Shown here: one piece after another, positions 14,576-23,143 of the stretch
Layout of the letters: the number at the start of each line of letters is the position of its first letter
How positions within the stretch are numbered: the first letter of the stretch is position 1
Position numbers and translations under genes: made by a program
The notes under the pieces: generated by a model
Told to the model about the DNA's origin: nothing
Seen by the model: the letters and a program-made list of their open reading frames with translations, nothing else
Database searches by the model: none
Source of the DNA: Actinokineospora terrae
GTDB taxonomy: Bacteria; Actinomycetota; Actinomycetes; Mycobacteriales; Pseudonocardiaceae
Reading direction: 5' to 3'
NCBI RefSeq assembly: GCF_900111175.1
Contig: NZ_FOGI01000001.1
Span: 447,382 to 482,183 of the forward strand
Length of the DNA: 34,802 nt

Positions 14576-16081
14576 TTACGGGCGGGACGCCCGCAGGGTG
14601 TAAGAGCCGGAGCCGCTGTAGGCGTGGACCTGCCAGCGGTAGTACCCGGCGGTACCGGTGTAGGAGACGGACTCGACGTTGGACGGCGTGCCGCCCGTGC
14701 CGACGTTCGCCCACGTGCTGCCGTTCCACTTCTGCAGGTACAGGTCGAAGTCGGTGCCCGCGGGACCGGTCAGGCAGCCGCGGTGGGCACCGGTCACGGT
14801 CGTTTGGTAGTAGCTGTTGTTCGGCTGCACGGCTCTACCGCCGCTGGCGAGGCTGCCGGTGTAGGTGGTGCCGGTGCAGGTGCCGGGCGGGTTGGTGGTG
14901 GGCGGGGTCGTGGTCGGCGGGGTGCCGCCGTTGGTGACCAGGCTCAGCCCGTACGCCTGGAGGATCTCGTTGACCGGCTGGAAGTAGGTCGTGCCGCCGG
15001 AGGAGCAGTTGCCGGAGCCGCCCGAGGTGACGCCCTGGGCCTGGCTGCCCGAGATGGCCGAGCCGCCGGAGTCGCCCGGCTCGGCGCACGCGTTGGTGCG
15101 GATCAGGCCGGTGATGGTGCCCTCGGGGTAGGTGACCGAGGAGTTGCGGGCCTGGATGGTGCCGCAGCGCCACCCGGTGGTGGACCCGGAGCGGCAGATC
15201 GACGACCCGACCGGGGCGTCGGTGCTGCCCGCGACCGCGACCCGGCCGCCGGAGTAGTTGTTGACCGCACCGATCACCGTGTTGCCCGCGCCGACCCGGA
15301 CGAACGCGTAGTCGTTGCCGGGGAAGCTCGACCCGGCGAAGCTACCGCTGGGCTGGGTGGTGCTGGCGCCGGTGCTGCCGCAGTGGCCCGCGGTGACGAA
15401 CCCGCCGGTCACCGAGAAGCCGACCGAGCAGCGGGTGCCGCTGCCGATGTAGTACGCGTTGCCGCCGACGACGTCGATCAGCTTGCGCGGGGACTCGTCG
15501 GAGGCCTCCACGCTGACCGCGTCCGCCGGGACGCCGCTGGCGGCCACGAACGCGCGGGCCGCGGCGATCGCCGAGCCGCGGGACTTGACCACGATCTTGT
15601 TGCCGGGCAGGTCGACGTACCAGGCGGGGACGGTCTTCGGGCTCCTGGCCTGGTTGGCGTCCAGCCTGGCCTTGAGCTCGTCGAGCTGGGCCTCGGTCCG
15701 CGACACCAGCACCGCGTCCGCGCCCGCCGACCTGGCGGTGGCCGCGGCGGCATTGTCGGTGACGGCGACGACGAGCTTGCCCCGGCCCGCGTCGTACCAG
15801 CTGCCGCCGAGCTTGGCCGCCAGCTGCTTGCGCAGCCCGCGGTCGGCCCGTGCGGCCCGGTCCTCGTCGGCCAGCCGTGTGGTGGCGCCCTCGGCGGAGA
15901 GGCCGAGGTCTCGTCGCATCGCCGACTGCATGCTGTCCGCCGCGGCGGCGGCCCCGGCTGGTGCTGGGGCCGCCTCGGCGGACAGGGTCACCGCGACGGC
16001 GATGCCCGAGGTCGCCACCGTGGCCGCGAGTAAGGCGGTGATCTTGCGGGTCGTGCCGGATTTCCCGGTCTTGGGTGCCAT
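14576..16081 (-). CDS. Secreted streptogrisin-like serine protease (S1) with C-terminal domain
   Basis: 501 aa from ATG 16081, with GAGGAG upstream. A signal peptide covers residues 1-~38 (KITALLAATVATSGIAVAVTLSAEAA). An alpha-lytic-type propeptide runs ~45-200 (WYDAGRGKLVVAVTD, WYVDLPGNKIVV). The protease domain is ~205-382, with triad His233 (TAGHC), Asp257 (GNDYAFV) and Ser338 (GDSGGS). A PT-rich linker (384-400) leads to a ~100-residue beta domain (TDFDLYLQKW, YRWQVHAYSGSGSYTL) of the PPC type, which is normally removed or aids secretion and substrate contact. Such enzymes mature by autoprocessing outside the cell and degrade protein for nutrition. A 7-9-7 inverted repeat (16180-16202) lies upstream and may be an operator. 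Confidence 0.93.
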   Translation of the reverse strand: MAPKTGKSGTTRKITALLAATVATSGIAVAVTLSAEAAPAPAGAAAAADSMQSAMRRDLGLSAEGATTRLADEDRAARADRGLRKQLAAKLGGSWYDAGRGKLVVAVTDNAAAATARSAGADAVLVSRTEAQLDELKARLDANQARSPKTVPAWYVDLPGNKIVVKSRGSAIAAARAFVAASGVPADAVSVEASDESPRKLIDVVGGNAYYIGSGTRCSVGFSVTGGFVTAGHCGSTGASTTQPSGSFAGSSFPGNDYAFVRVGAGNTVIGAVNNYSGGRVAVAGSTDAPVGSSICRSGSTTGWRCGTIQARNSSVTYPEGTITGLIRTNACAEPGDSGGSAISGSQAQGVTSGGSGNCSSGGTTYFQPVNEILQAYGLSLVTNGGTPPTTTPPTTNPPGTCTGTTYTGSLASGGRAVQPNNSYYQTTVTGAHRGCLTGPAGTDFDLYLQKWNGSTWANVGTGGTPSNVESVSYTGTAGYYRWQVHAYSGSGSYTLRASRP

Positions 16082-16179
16082 GCCGTGCTCCTCGTGCAGG
16101 GGAGGGTTACGGGGCCCGCTGACCGGCGCGTCGAAGCCGACCGGCTGGCTGGGCCGGTCCTTGGCGACGTGCGGGATAG

Positions 16180-16202
16180 GTCCGGTGACTTCTCAACCGG
16201 AC
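16180..16202. promoter_or_regulatory. Inverted repeat upstream of the streptogrisin-like gene
   Basis: GTCCGGT (16180-16186) and ACCGGAC (16196-16202) are perfect inverted halves 9 nt apart, ~100 nt upstream of the protease start. A second pair, GACCGGC/GCCGGTC, lies at 16139-16159. Either could bind a regulator or form an mRNA hairpin. This is a guess from symmetry only. Confidence 0.3.
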
Positions 16203-16279
16203 GAAACGGTCAGCAGGTGTCAGGCACAGTAATCCGCGTCACAGGACTTTGGGCCATAGTAGTTGGCCATAGCACCCGC

Positions 16280-17263
16280 TCAGATCGCCTCCGGGCGCTC
16301 GACGCCGAACCCGGGGTAGTCGCGCAGGAACTCGGTGTAGCGCGCACTGCGGGCGATCACGTCGGCGTAGGCGGTGCTCGCCATCTTGACCAGCTGGTCG
16401 GAGAACGCCGCGGCCGAGCCGTCGGGGTGCCAGCCGATCAGGTTGCGCCACCGCAGCGGGTTGCCCGCGATCGGCACCGGCACCACGCCGGGCATCCTGC
16501 GGAACATCGGCTGGCAGAGCACCACGGCGTCGCCGGACTCGACCAGGTCGATGCAGCTGTTGACGTCGGTCTCGTAGAGGGTGCGCGGGGTGAACCCGGC
16601 CCTGGCGCAGGCCGCGGCGAAGCAGTCGGCGAAGCAGCCGTCGCCCGGCGTGGCCCCCCACTGCACGCCTGCCAGCTCGGAGAGCTGCACCTCGCGCTGG
16701 TCGGCCAGCGGGTGCTTGTCCGAGAGCAGCACGAACACCGGGTCGGTGGCCAGCGTCCGCCAGATCAGCCCCGGTTGCGACGGTGGCGGCGCGTCGCCGC
16801 ACACCCCGACCAGGGTGTAGTCGACCCGCCCGTCGGCCACCATCGACGCCAGCTCCTCCGACGACCACGACACGTGCGTGGTGACGTGCAGGTCGGGGTA
16901 GGCGGCGTTGAGCTGGTGCACGAGCCCGCCGAGCACCGGGCCGGTCGCCGACCCGAGCCGCAGCCTGGCCGGGGTGTCCCCGGGCAGCGCGGCGTTGTTG
17001 GCGAAGCGGGCCGCCTCCTCCCGCAGCCCGGACACCGCGGGCAGCAGCAGCCGGGCCCTGGACAGCACCAACTCGCCGAGAGCGGTCGGTCTGGCTCCCT
17101 TCCTGTCGCGTTCGAAGAGAGGTCCACCGAGCGCGCGCTCGATCCGGTGGAGCTGAGCGGTCAGCGCGGGTTGGGCGAGTCCCAAGGTGGACGCGGCCTT
17201 GGTGATGCTGCCCGCCTCGGCGACCGCAACGATGATTTTGAAGTGGCGCAGCTCCAGCTCCAT
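16280..17263 (-). CDS. LysR family transcriptional regulator
   Basis: 327 aa from ATG 17263. Residues 1-60 form the LysR winged helix (ELRHFKIIVAVAEAGSITKAASTLGLAQPALTAQLHRIERALGGPLFERD). A linker helix follows. Residues ~92-300 form a periplasmic-binding-like effector domain (LRLGSATGPVLGGLV, DYTLVGVCGD, DPVFVLLSDKHPLAD). The inducer is unknown. No divergent target gene adjoins it, and palindromes lie ~85-180 nt upstream. TAGCTT ends 6 nt before the ATG and no ribosome site is present, so the mRNA is probably leaderless. It may regulate itself or the protease downstream. Confidence 0.92.
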   Translation of the reverse strand: MELELRHFKIIVAVAEAGSITKAASTLGLAQPALTAQLHRIERALGGPLFERDRKGARPTALGELVLSRARLLLPAVSGLREEAARFANNAALPGDTPARLRLGSATGPVLGGLVHQLNAAYPDLHVTTHVSWSSEELASMVADGRVDYTLVGVCGDAPPPSQPGLIWRTLATDPVFVLLSDKHPLADQREVQLSELAGVQWGATPGDGCFADCFAAACARAGFTPRTLYETDVNSCIDLVESGDAVVLCQPMFRRMPGVVPVPIAGNPLRWRNLIGWHPDGSAAAFSDQLVKMASTAYADVIARSARYTEFLRDYPGFGVERPEAI

Positions 17264-17269
17264 GGGACA

Positions 17270-17275
17270 AAGCTA
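17270..17275 (-). promoter_or_regulatory. -10 box for leaderless lysR-type gene
   Basis: On the minus strand TAGCTT (TANNNT) is followed by 6 nt and then the ATG at 17263. No Shine-Dalgarno is visible in that gap. Confidence 0.5.
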
Positions 17276-17346
17276 GGCCGAAGGATCACAGACGCCAAGC
17301 CCTAGGACCAGGGCGCACGAGTTCTGCGTGTTGTTGATCGGACACC

Positions 17347-17443
17347 GCGCGTTGGTGACAACTTCACGCAGTGAACGCGCAACTCCGGTTCAGGGGTGCG
17401 CACGTGCGGCCACGTGCGTAGACGTCGATGTGCAAGTTGCACA
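17347..17443. promoter_or_regulatory. Cluster of palindromes upstream of the LysR gene
   Basis: There are three symmetric elements in 97 bp. GCGCGTT...AACGCGC (17347-17353/17374-17380) encloses TTCAC-GCA-GTGAA (17363-17375). CGCACGTG-CGGC-CACGTGCG is at 17399-17418. TGTGCAA-G-TTGCACA is at 17429-17443. No T-tract follows, so operators are more likely than terminators. The remainder of the 294-bp gap shows no gene. Confidence 0.5.
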
Positions 17444-17557
17444 TTAGTCCGCCCCGGTGGCCGTTGTCAGCGGGCGCGGGCACTCCGATCGCGCTGGGAG
17501 CGCTCCACCCGATCTCCGGATCGGCCAGTGTGGACAGTCCAGCACGGACTGGGCGGT

Positions 17558-18385
17558 CTAGTCCACTACTCCGGATGTGCGCTGCCTCGCACGCTGGTGG
17601 AGCCCCACCACGACCAGGGCGACGAACGCGCCGGTCACCACGCAGATCGACACCCTGGCCACCCCGGCCGCCACCTGGGCGTCGGTCGGCCGCACCCCGG
17701 CGGCCAGCGTCTTGGTGAACCCCACCACCGACTGGTGGTTCATCCACGCCATCACCGTCACGGCCCTGACCACGGCCAACCCGACCCCGGCGGCCACCAC
17801 GGCGCTGATCACCAGCCACGGCCTGGCAGGCGGGGTGTAGAGCGGCGACACCCGCTCCACCGGCTCCTGCCGCCGCAGCCGCGCGACCGCGTACCAGAGC
17901 ACCACGGCCCCGCCGACCACGCTGCTCAGGTACTGCAGGAAGTGGTAGCGCGGCATCCCCACCCACAGCCACTCCCGGAACAGCCGCGGGTACTGCTGCA
18001 CCACCCAGCCGTCGTGGTGGGTGAACGCGTCCCACACCAGGTGCGTCACCCCGCCCAGCAGCACCGACAGCACGATCCACCCGACCGCCGCGACCCCCAG
18101 CCGCGGCGGTCGGGGTACCACCCGCGCCCGGACCCAGCGCGGGGCCAGGGCCATCAGCGCGGGCACGACGAGCACGTGGAACACCGCGAGCAGGGCCAGC
18201 GCGACCGGCAGGTCGATGACCGCCAGACCCAGCCAGGTGTGGGTGCGCTCGTCGACGCCGGGCTCCAGGGCCAGGAAGTACAGCAGGTCCGGCGACATCG
18301 ACCCGACCACGAGCGCGGACCCCACCAGCGGTCGCCGCCGCAGGAACGGCAGCACCGCGGCGGCGTGCGACAGCGTGTAGGGCAT
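17558..18385 (-). CDS. DUF4184 family integral membrane protein
   Basis: 275 aa from ATG 18385 (MPYTLSHAAAVLPFLRRR), the usual beginning of DUF4184 proteins, with AAGGTGG upstream. A longer start at 18436 adds an unrelated polar leader. There are six or so hydrophobic segments. The conserved acidic/histidine motifs are SPDLLYF near residue 32 and GGVTHLVWDAFTHHDGW near residue 105, resembling membrane-bound metal-dependent hydrolases of the YdjM/LrgB-like 'inner membrane metal hydrolase' group. A metal site is inferred from His/Asp only. Function unknown. Confidence 0.85.
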   Translation of the reverse strand: MPYTLSHAAAVLPFLRRRPLVGSALVVGSMSPDLLYFLALEPGVDERTHTWLGLAVIDLPVALALLAVFHVLVVPALMALAPRWVRARVVPRPPRLGVAAVGWIVLSVLLGGVTHLVWDAFTHHDGWVVQQYPRLFREWLWVGMPRYHFLQYLSSVVGGAVVLWYAVARLRRQEPVERVSPLYTPPARPWLVISAVVAAGVGLAVVRAVTVMAWMNHQSVVGFTKTLAAGVRPTDAQVAAGVARVSICVVTGAFVALVVVGLHQRARQRTSGVVD

Positions 18386-18475
18386 GGCGCCACCTTGCCC
18401 GGTCGGCTGTGTCCCGCGCGCGTCCGAGTGGTGCACATCCTGTGGAGAACCGGTCGAGCCGGGCCCGGGGACGCC

Positions 18476-18513
18476 GAACGCGGGCCACCCCCCGTCCGGG
18501 GTGGCCCGCGTTC
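18476..18513 (-). terminator. Terminator of the M28 aminopeptidase gene
   Basis: A perfect 16-bp stem (18476-18491 with 18498-18513, arm GAACGCGGGCCACCCC) has a 6-nt loop. It sits 60 nt after the aminopeptidase stop and before the DUF4184 start, so it should separate two genes on the same strand. Confidence 0.85.
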
Positions 18514-18573
18514 GACGCGGTCAGCGGCAGCCGACCGACTCTCGTGCTGCGGCGCTGGAGCTGTCCGGGGCTC

Positions 18574-19542
<969 letters not shown>

Positions 19543-19835
19543 CTACCGGGTTGGGGACACGCACCTCCGATCCTCAACCACGGTCCTGGCCGCCCGAAAG
19601 GCCGCGTTATTCCCTTTCGTTCCCATTCGCACGCCTATTCCACAATGGAACGCCGGAATCACCGACCACCCCCACCGCTGTCCACCGCGCCACCCCACCC
19701 CAAAGCGCCAGAATGCGCTTGTCCACCAACCAAACCGCCCCCGGCCACTCCCCCGCCCCCTCGCGCTGGCGCCCCCCAGGTGTCCCATGTGGTCCGGTCG
19801 CACCACCCCGCTCGAGCCCCCCGGACCTGCCCCCA

Positions 19836-20104
19836 CCGCACCGTGGGCGACAGCCCCATCGGTTACATACTCGATGTGAGGGCCGAAGGCCGAGCGAGCC
19901 CCCGCTGGGTCCGGCGACCGCCGCGCCATGGGCGACAAGCTCATTGGTTACATACTCGACGCGAAGGCCGAAGGCCCGAGCGAGCCAACGCTGGGTCGAG
20001 AGTGACCGCACCGTGGGCGACAAGCTCATTGGTTACATACTCGATGTGAGGGCCGTCAGGCCCGAGCGAGCGACGCTGGGTCGCGCGATATCGCACCGTG
20101 GGGG
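19836..20104. repeat. 85-bp tandem repeat, 3 full copies plus a partial fourth
   Basis: The copies are 19836-19920, 19921-20005 and 20006-20090, each exactly 85 bp, with a truncated fourth start at 20091-20104. The most conserved block is GGTTACATACTCGA. A GGCC-rich hairpin (GGCCGAAGGCC type) is in each unit. On the plus strand each copy starts an ORF of the type MGDKLIGYILD with GTG, ATG or GTG (19843, 19928, 20013). The middle copy stops after 25 residues; the others run on. Since 85 is not a multiple of 3, each copy sets its own frame. No Shine-Dalgarno is present. Function unknown. Confidence 0.85.
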
Positions 20105-20125
20105 TCTGGGGGCTCGGCCCCCAGA
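20105..20125 (-). terminator. Hairpin downstream of tRNA-Lys
   Basis: TCTGGGGG (20105-20112) and CCCCCAGA (20118-20125) form a perfect 8-bp stem with a 5-nt loop, 56 nt beyond the tRNA 3' end. There is no clear T-tract, so this is a probable rather than certain terminator. Confidence 0.55.
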
Positions 20126-20181
20126 AATGACAACAGCCGACCCGGTCCACGTACTCTGTGGACATAGGTCGGCTGAGGTTG

Positions 20182-20254
20182 TGCGCCGCCAGGGACTCGA
20201 ACCCCGAACCCGCTGGTTAAGAGCCAGCTGCTCTGCCAGTTGAGCTAGCGGCGC
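20182..20254 (-). tRNA. tRNA-Lys (anticodon CTT)
   Basis: A 73-nt cloverleaf on the minus strand. The acceptor stem is GCGCCGC/GCGGCGC with discriminator A. The D-arm is GCTCAACTGGCAGAGC. The anticodon stem GCTGG/CCAGC carries loop CTCTTAA (anticodon CTT, codon AAG). The T-arm is GGGGTTCGAGTCCC. CCA is not encoded. Confidence 0.97.
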
Positions 20255-20284
20255 TCGTCAGGATCTCTCCTGCTGACGGGGGAA

Positions 20285-20290
20285 AAGTTA
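20285..20290 (-). promoter_or_regulatory. Possible -10 box of tRNA-Lys
   Basis: On the minus strand TAACTT lies 30 nt upstream of the tRNA 5' end. TTCTGC is about 18 nt further upstream as a weak -35. Confidence 0.35.
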
Positions 20291-20428
20291 GCACACAGTG
20301 TCGGGGAGGCAGAAATCAGGGGGGTGGCTAGTCAGTTCGCAGGTGTCACTCCATCGTGTGCGGGTGGTCGGGCACACTGGTCGTAGAGGTCGAGGCTCGG
20401 GCGTGGAGCAGGAACGGCAGGTCGAGGT

Positions 20429-21637
20429 ATGTCCAGGGGTGGGCGGGCGTGGGTCGGGTTGGTGGGCGTCGCGGTGCTGGCGGTCGCGGGGTGCACGGCG
20501 GCTGAGTCCGCTCCGGTGGGTGATCCGGGTGTGGCGGGTTCCACAGCGAGCGCGACCAGGACGACGTCGGCTCCGGCTCCGGTTCCGCTCGCCTTGGCGT
20601 TGACCCCGGCGGACAAGGCTGCGGATTTCGCGCCTGGGGAGCCGGTGACGGTGGCGGCGACGGGCGGCAAGCTCACCACGGTGGTGGTCACGGGTCAGGA
20701 TGGCCGCGTGGTCGCCGGTGCGCTCGCGGCCAACGGCGCGAGTTGGCAGAACACCGAGCCGCTCGGTTACGGCAAGACCTACACGACGACGGCGACCGGG
20801 CAGGACGCCAAGGGCACCGCGAGCACTGTGACGTCGACGTTCACCACGGCGAGGCCGAGGCGTCAGACCGCGCTGTCGATGAACCCGCTCGACGGCCAGA
20901 AGGTCGGTGTCGGTCAGACCTTCGCCTTCTACTTCGACTCCGTGATCACCGACAAGGCCGCCGCCGAGAAGGCCATCCAGGTCACCGCGTCACCGGTGAC
21001 CGAGGGCGCCTTCTACTGGTTCAACGACAAAGAGGTGCACTGGCGGCCGAAGGAGTACTGGAAGTCCGGTACGACCGTCACCGTCAACGCCGCGATCTAC
21101 GGCAAGAGCCTCGGGAACGGCGTCTTCGGCCGAGAGGACCGAAAGGCGACCGTCACCATCGGGGACTCCGTTGTCGCTGTCGCCGACGGTACGACCCACC
21201 AGATGACGGTGACCGTCAACGGTGCCGTTGCCCGCACGATCCCGGTGTCGCTCGGCAAGAAGGCGCACGAGACCCCGGTCGGTACCTACACGGTGATGAG
21301 CGAGCACACGAACTACGTGATGGACTCCTCCACCTACGGCGTTCCCGCTGACTCCGCCGCCGGTTACCGCACCAAGGTGGCCGTCGCGACGCGGATGTCC
21401 AACAGCGGCATCTTCTACCACTCGGCGCCGTGGTCGGTGCGCGACCAAGGGGTGCGCAACGTCAGCCACGGCTGCATCAACATGTCCACAGAGAACGCTG
21501 CCTGGTTGCAGAGCATCTCGAACAAGGGCGATGTGATCGTGGTCCAGAACTCCGGCGGACCGGTGCTGGAGGCGTGGGACGGGCTCAGCGTCTGGCAGGT
21601 GCCGTGGGAGACCTGGAAGGCAGGCGGCAAGAAGTAG
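20429..21637 (+). CDS. Lipoprotein L,D-transpeptidase
   Basis: 402 aa from ATG 20429. It has a lipoprotein signal with lipobox VAGC, lipidated Cys22. A serine/alanine/threonine-rich linker is followed by two Ig-like domains (~55-140 and ~145-245), then a YkuD catalytic domain (~247-375). The active site is His331 (FYHSAPWS) and SHGCIN with Cys349. The layout and length match mycobacterial LdtMt2-type enzymes, which make 3->3 cross-links between meso-diaminopimelate residues of peptidoglycan outside the membrane and are inhibited by carbapenems. The next gene converges after 3 nt, so the two mRNAs' 3' ends must overlap. Confidence 0.95.
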   Translation: MSRGGRAWVGLVGVAVLAVAGCTAAESAPVGDPGVAGSTASATRTTSAPAPVPLALALTPADKAADFAPGEPVTVAATGGKLTTVVVTGQDGRVVAGALAANGASWQNTEPLGYGKTYTTTATGQDAKGTASTVTSTFTTARPRRQTALSMNPLDGQKVGVGQTFAFYFDSVITDKAAAEKAIQVTASPVTEGAFYWFNDKEVHWRPKEYWKSGTTVTVNAAIYGKSLGNGVFGREDRKATVTIGDSVVAVADGTTHQMTVTVNGAVARTIPVSLGKKAHETPVGTYTVMSEHTNYVMDSSTYGVPADSAAGYRTKVAVATRMSNSGIFYHSAPWSVRDQGVRNVSHGCINMSTENAAWLQSISNKGDVIVVQNSGGPVLEAWDGLSVWQVPWETWKAGGKK

Positions 21638-21640
21638 CTC

Positions 21641-21853
21641 TTACGGCGAGGTGACCCGGATTTCCTCGGGTCCCACCGTCACGTGGTCGCCGGGGTGCAC
21701 CTGCCTGCCGCGGCGGACCTCGCGTTCGCCGTTGACCGCGACGTCCCCGGCGTCGAGCAGGTCCTTGGCGTGGCTGCCGTCCTCGGCGATGCCCGCCAGC
21801 TTCAGCAGCTGGCCGAGCCGGATCATGTCGTCCCGGATTTCCACGTCACGCAT
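21641..21853 (-). CDS. S4-domain RNA-binding protein
   Basis: 70 aa from ATG 21853 (MRDVEIRDDMIRLGQLLK). An upstream in-frame start at 22012 is rejected because it crosses the protease terminator and adds a proline-rich leader. Nearly the whole protein is an S4 domain (IRLGQLLKLAGIAEDGSHAKDLLDAGDVAVNGE, GRQVHPGDHV), like E. coli YbcJ and firmicute YaaA. It probably binds structured RNA; the partner is unknown. TAGGGT sits exactly 7 nt before the ATG and there is no ribosome site, so the mRNA is predicted leaderless. Confidence 0.9.
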   Translation of the reverse strand: MRDVEIRDDMIRLGQLLKLAGIAEDGSHAKDLLDAGDVAVNGEREVRRGRQVHPGDHVTVGPEEIRVTSP

Positions 21854-21860
21854 GCGGTGC

Positions 21861-21866
21861 ACCCTA
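21861..21866 (-). promoter_or_regulatory. -10 box for leaderless S4-protein transcript
   Basis: TAGGGT on the minus strand is followed by 7 nt (GCACCGC) and ATG 21853. Hexamer and spacing are the same as for recN in this window. Confidence 0.6.
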
Positions 21867-21878
21867 GGGCCGGACGGG

Positions 21879-21914
21879 CAGGTGCCCCCACCCGGGACAG
21901 GGTGGGGGCACCTG
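21879..21914 (-). terminator. Terminator of the trypsin-fold protease gene
   Basis: A perfect 15-bp stem (21879-21893 with 21900-21914, arm CAGGTGCCCCCACCC) with a 6-nt loop starts 15 nt beyond the protease stop. It also lies just upstream of the S4 gene promoter, insulating that gene. Confidence 0.85.
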
Positions 21915-21929
21915 GGGTCGATCGGTGGA

Positions 21930-22700
21930 TCAGCCGGTGTAGCCGGTGATCCAGCTGCGGTGCGCGACGACGTCGGTGTAGATCGACGGCGCCTGGGCGC
22001 ACTGGGAGCCACCGCCGGAGCGGCTGGTGGCGCCGGTCAGCTGCCACCCGCCACCGGCGGAGATGATCTGCGGGCCGCCGGAGTCGCCGTAGCAGGCACC
22101 GGCGCGGCCGCCGGGGTTGTTGGTGCAGATCTCGATCGAGCCGGAGATGCCGGAGCACCGGGAGTCGGCCACGACCGAGGTGTCGAGCTGCTGCAGGGTG
22201 ACCGGCGCGCCGCAGCCGCCGGGGGCGGGGCAGGTCTGGCCCCAGCCGATGATGCGGCTGGCCTGGCCGGTGGCGCCCGAGCTGGCGGCGATGGCGACCG
22301 GGGCCTGGGTGACGCTGGTGCTGAGCTGGATCAGCGCGATGTCGTAGCTCGTCCGGTAGCTCGGGTGCACGATGATCCGCGACGCCCTGGCGACGGTGCC
22401 GCCGCTGGTCCGGTTCGTGGTGCCGACGCGCACCTGCACGCTGCTGGCCGAGCGGCCCTGCACGCAGTGCGCCGCGGTGACGATCCAGTTGGCCTTGATC
22501 AGCGAGCCGCCGCAGAAGTGGCTGCCCGAGGTGCTCTGCAGGGACGCCATGAAGCTGTAGGTCTGGGTGGCGTTGCCGCCGCCCACGATGGCCGGGGTCA
22601 TGACCGGGTCACCGTCGGGTGCCGCGGTGGCCGCCGCGGGGGCGGCGATCGCGGTCGCCGCGGCGGCCAGCAGGCCGAGCAGCAGGGAACGGACCTTCAT
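21930..22700 (-). CDS. Secreted trypsin-fold serine protease (S1A)
   Basis: 256 aa from ATG 22700, with AAGGAG upstream. A signal peptide covers 1-~27 (LLLGLLAAAATAIAAPAAATAAP), then a short propeptide to Ile38 (IVGGGNA), the expected new N-terminus after activation. The triad is His78 (TAAHC), Asp120 (SYDIALI) and Ser207 (GDSGGP). The residue equivalent to trypsin Asp189 is Gly (GACYGDSGG), so cleavage after Lys/Arg is not expected; an elastase- or chymotrypsin-like preference is more likely. Three to four disulfides can be formed. It probably acts outside the cell on proteins. Confidence 0.93.
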   Translation of the reverse strand: MKVRSLLLGLLAAAATAIAAPAAATAAPDGDPVMTPAIVGGGNATQTYSFMASLQSTSGSHFCGGSLIKANWIVTAAHCVQGRSASSVQVRVGTTNRTSGGTVARASRIIVHPSYRTSYDIALIQLSTSVTQAPVAIAASSGATGQASRIIGWGQTCPAPGGCGAPVTLQQLDTSVVADSRCSGISGSIEICTNNPGGRAGACYGDSGGPQIISAGGGWQLTGATSRSGGGSQCAQAPSIYTDVVAHRSWITGYTG

Positions 22701-22946
22701 TCGGCACTCTCCTTCCGCACCGGGGCCCTCGTCCCGGTGACCAGGAGAAAAGTAGGGAGCACCCGGCGCCCGTCGCCAGGGGCCAAGCAGCGTCCACAGT
22801 TACCAAAGGTGCTGTACCGGTCACCGGAAAACCCGCCCGAAACCCATTCATCTGTCCGAATACATCGCCCCAACCACCCGAAACACCCGCGATTGGTCTG
22901 GTGAACCAGCTCACTTGGCGGCGCGGCGGGCCAGGGGTCCGGTGCG

Positions 22947-22988
22947 AAAAAAAGATGGCCTCTGTCCGATTACCGGACAGAGGCCATC
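22947..22988 (-). terminator. Intrinsic terminator of tRNA-His
   Basis: A perfect 15-bp stem (22954-22968 with 22974-22988) with a 5-nt loop is followed on the minus strand by seven Ts (22947-22953). It begins 9 nt past the tRNA 3' end. This is the clearest classical intrinsic terminator in the window. Confidence 0.95.
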
Positions 22989-22996
22989 CTGTTACG

Positions 22997-23070
22997 GGTG
23001 AGTGACGGGACTTGAACCCGCGACTTCCTGGACCACAACCAGGTGCTCTACCAACTGAGCTACACCCACC
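22997..23070 (-). tRNA. tRNA-His (anticodon GTG)
   Basis: A cloverleaf on the minus strand with the histidine-specific extra G-1 (23070) opposite C73 (22997). The acceptor stem is GTGGGTG/CACTCAC. The anticodon stem CCTGG/CCAGG carries loop TTGTGGT (anticodon GTG). The T-arm is GCGGGTTCAAGTCCCGT. CCA is not encoded. Confidence 0.97.
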
Positions 23071-23108
23071 ATCGCACCGCTGGGGGCAAGCTCCCGTGGT
23101 GCTCGAAT

Positions 23109-23114
23109 ATCGTA
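23109..23114 (-). promoter_or_regulatory. Possible -10 box of tRNA-His
   Basis: TACGAT on the minus strand lies ~40 nt upstream of the tRNA. TTCAGG is 18 nt further upstream as a weak -35. Confidence 0.35.
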
Positions 23115-23143
23115 GCGTGCCCGATGGCGCCCCCTGAAGCGGG

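Noticed and set aside
16085..17305. 406-aa plus-strand ORF opposite the LysR gene
   Set aside because: Antisense shadow rich in R/H/V/G. The LysR frame on the minus strand has clear domain motifs.
17421..17450. SOS box or ParB site
   Set aside because: TGTGCAA-G-TTGCACA does not match the actinobacterial LexA box (TCGAAC-N4-GTTCGA) or parS.
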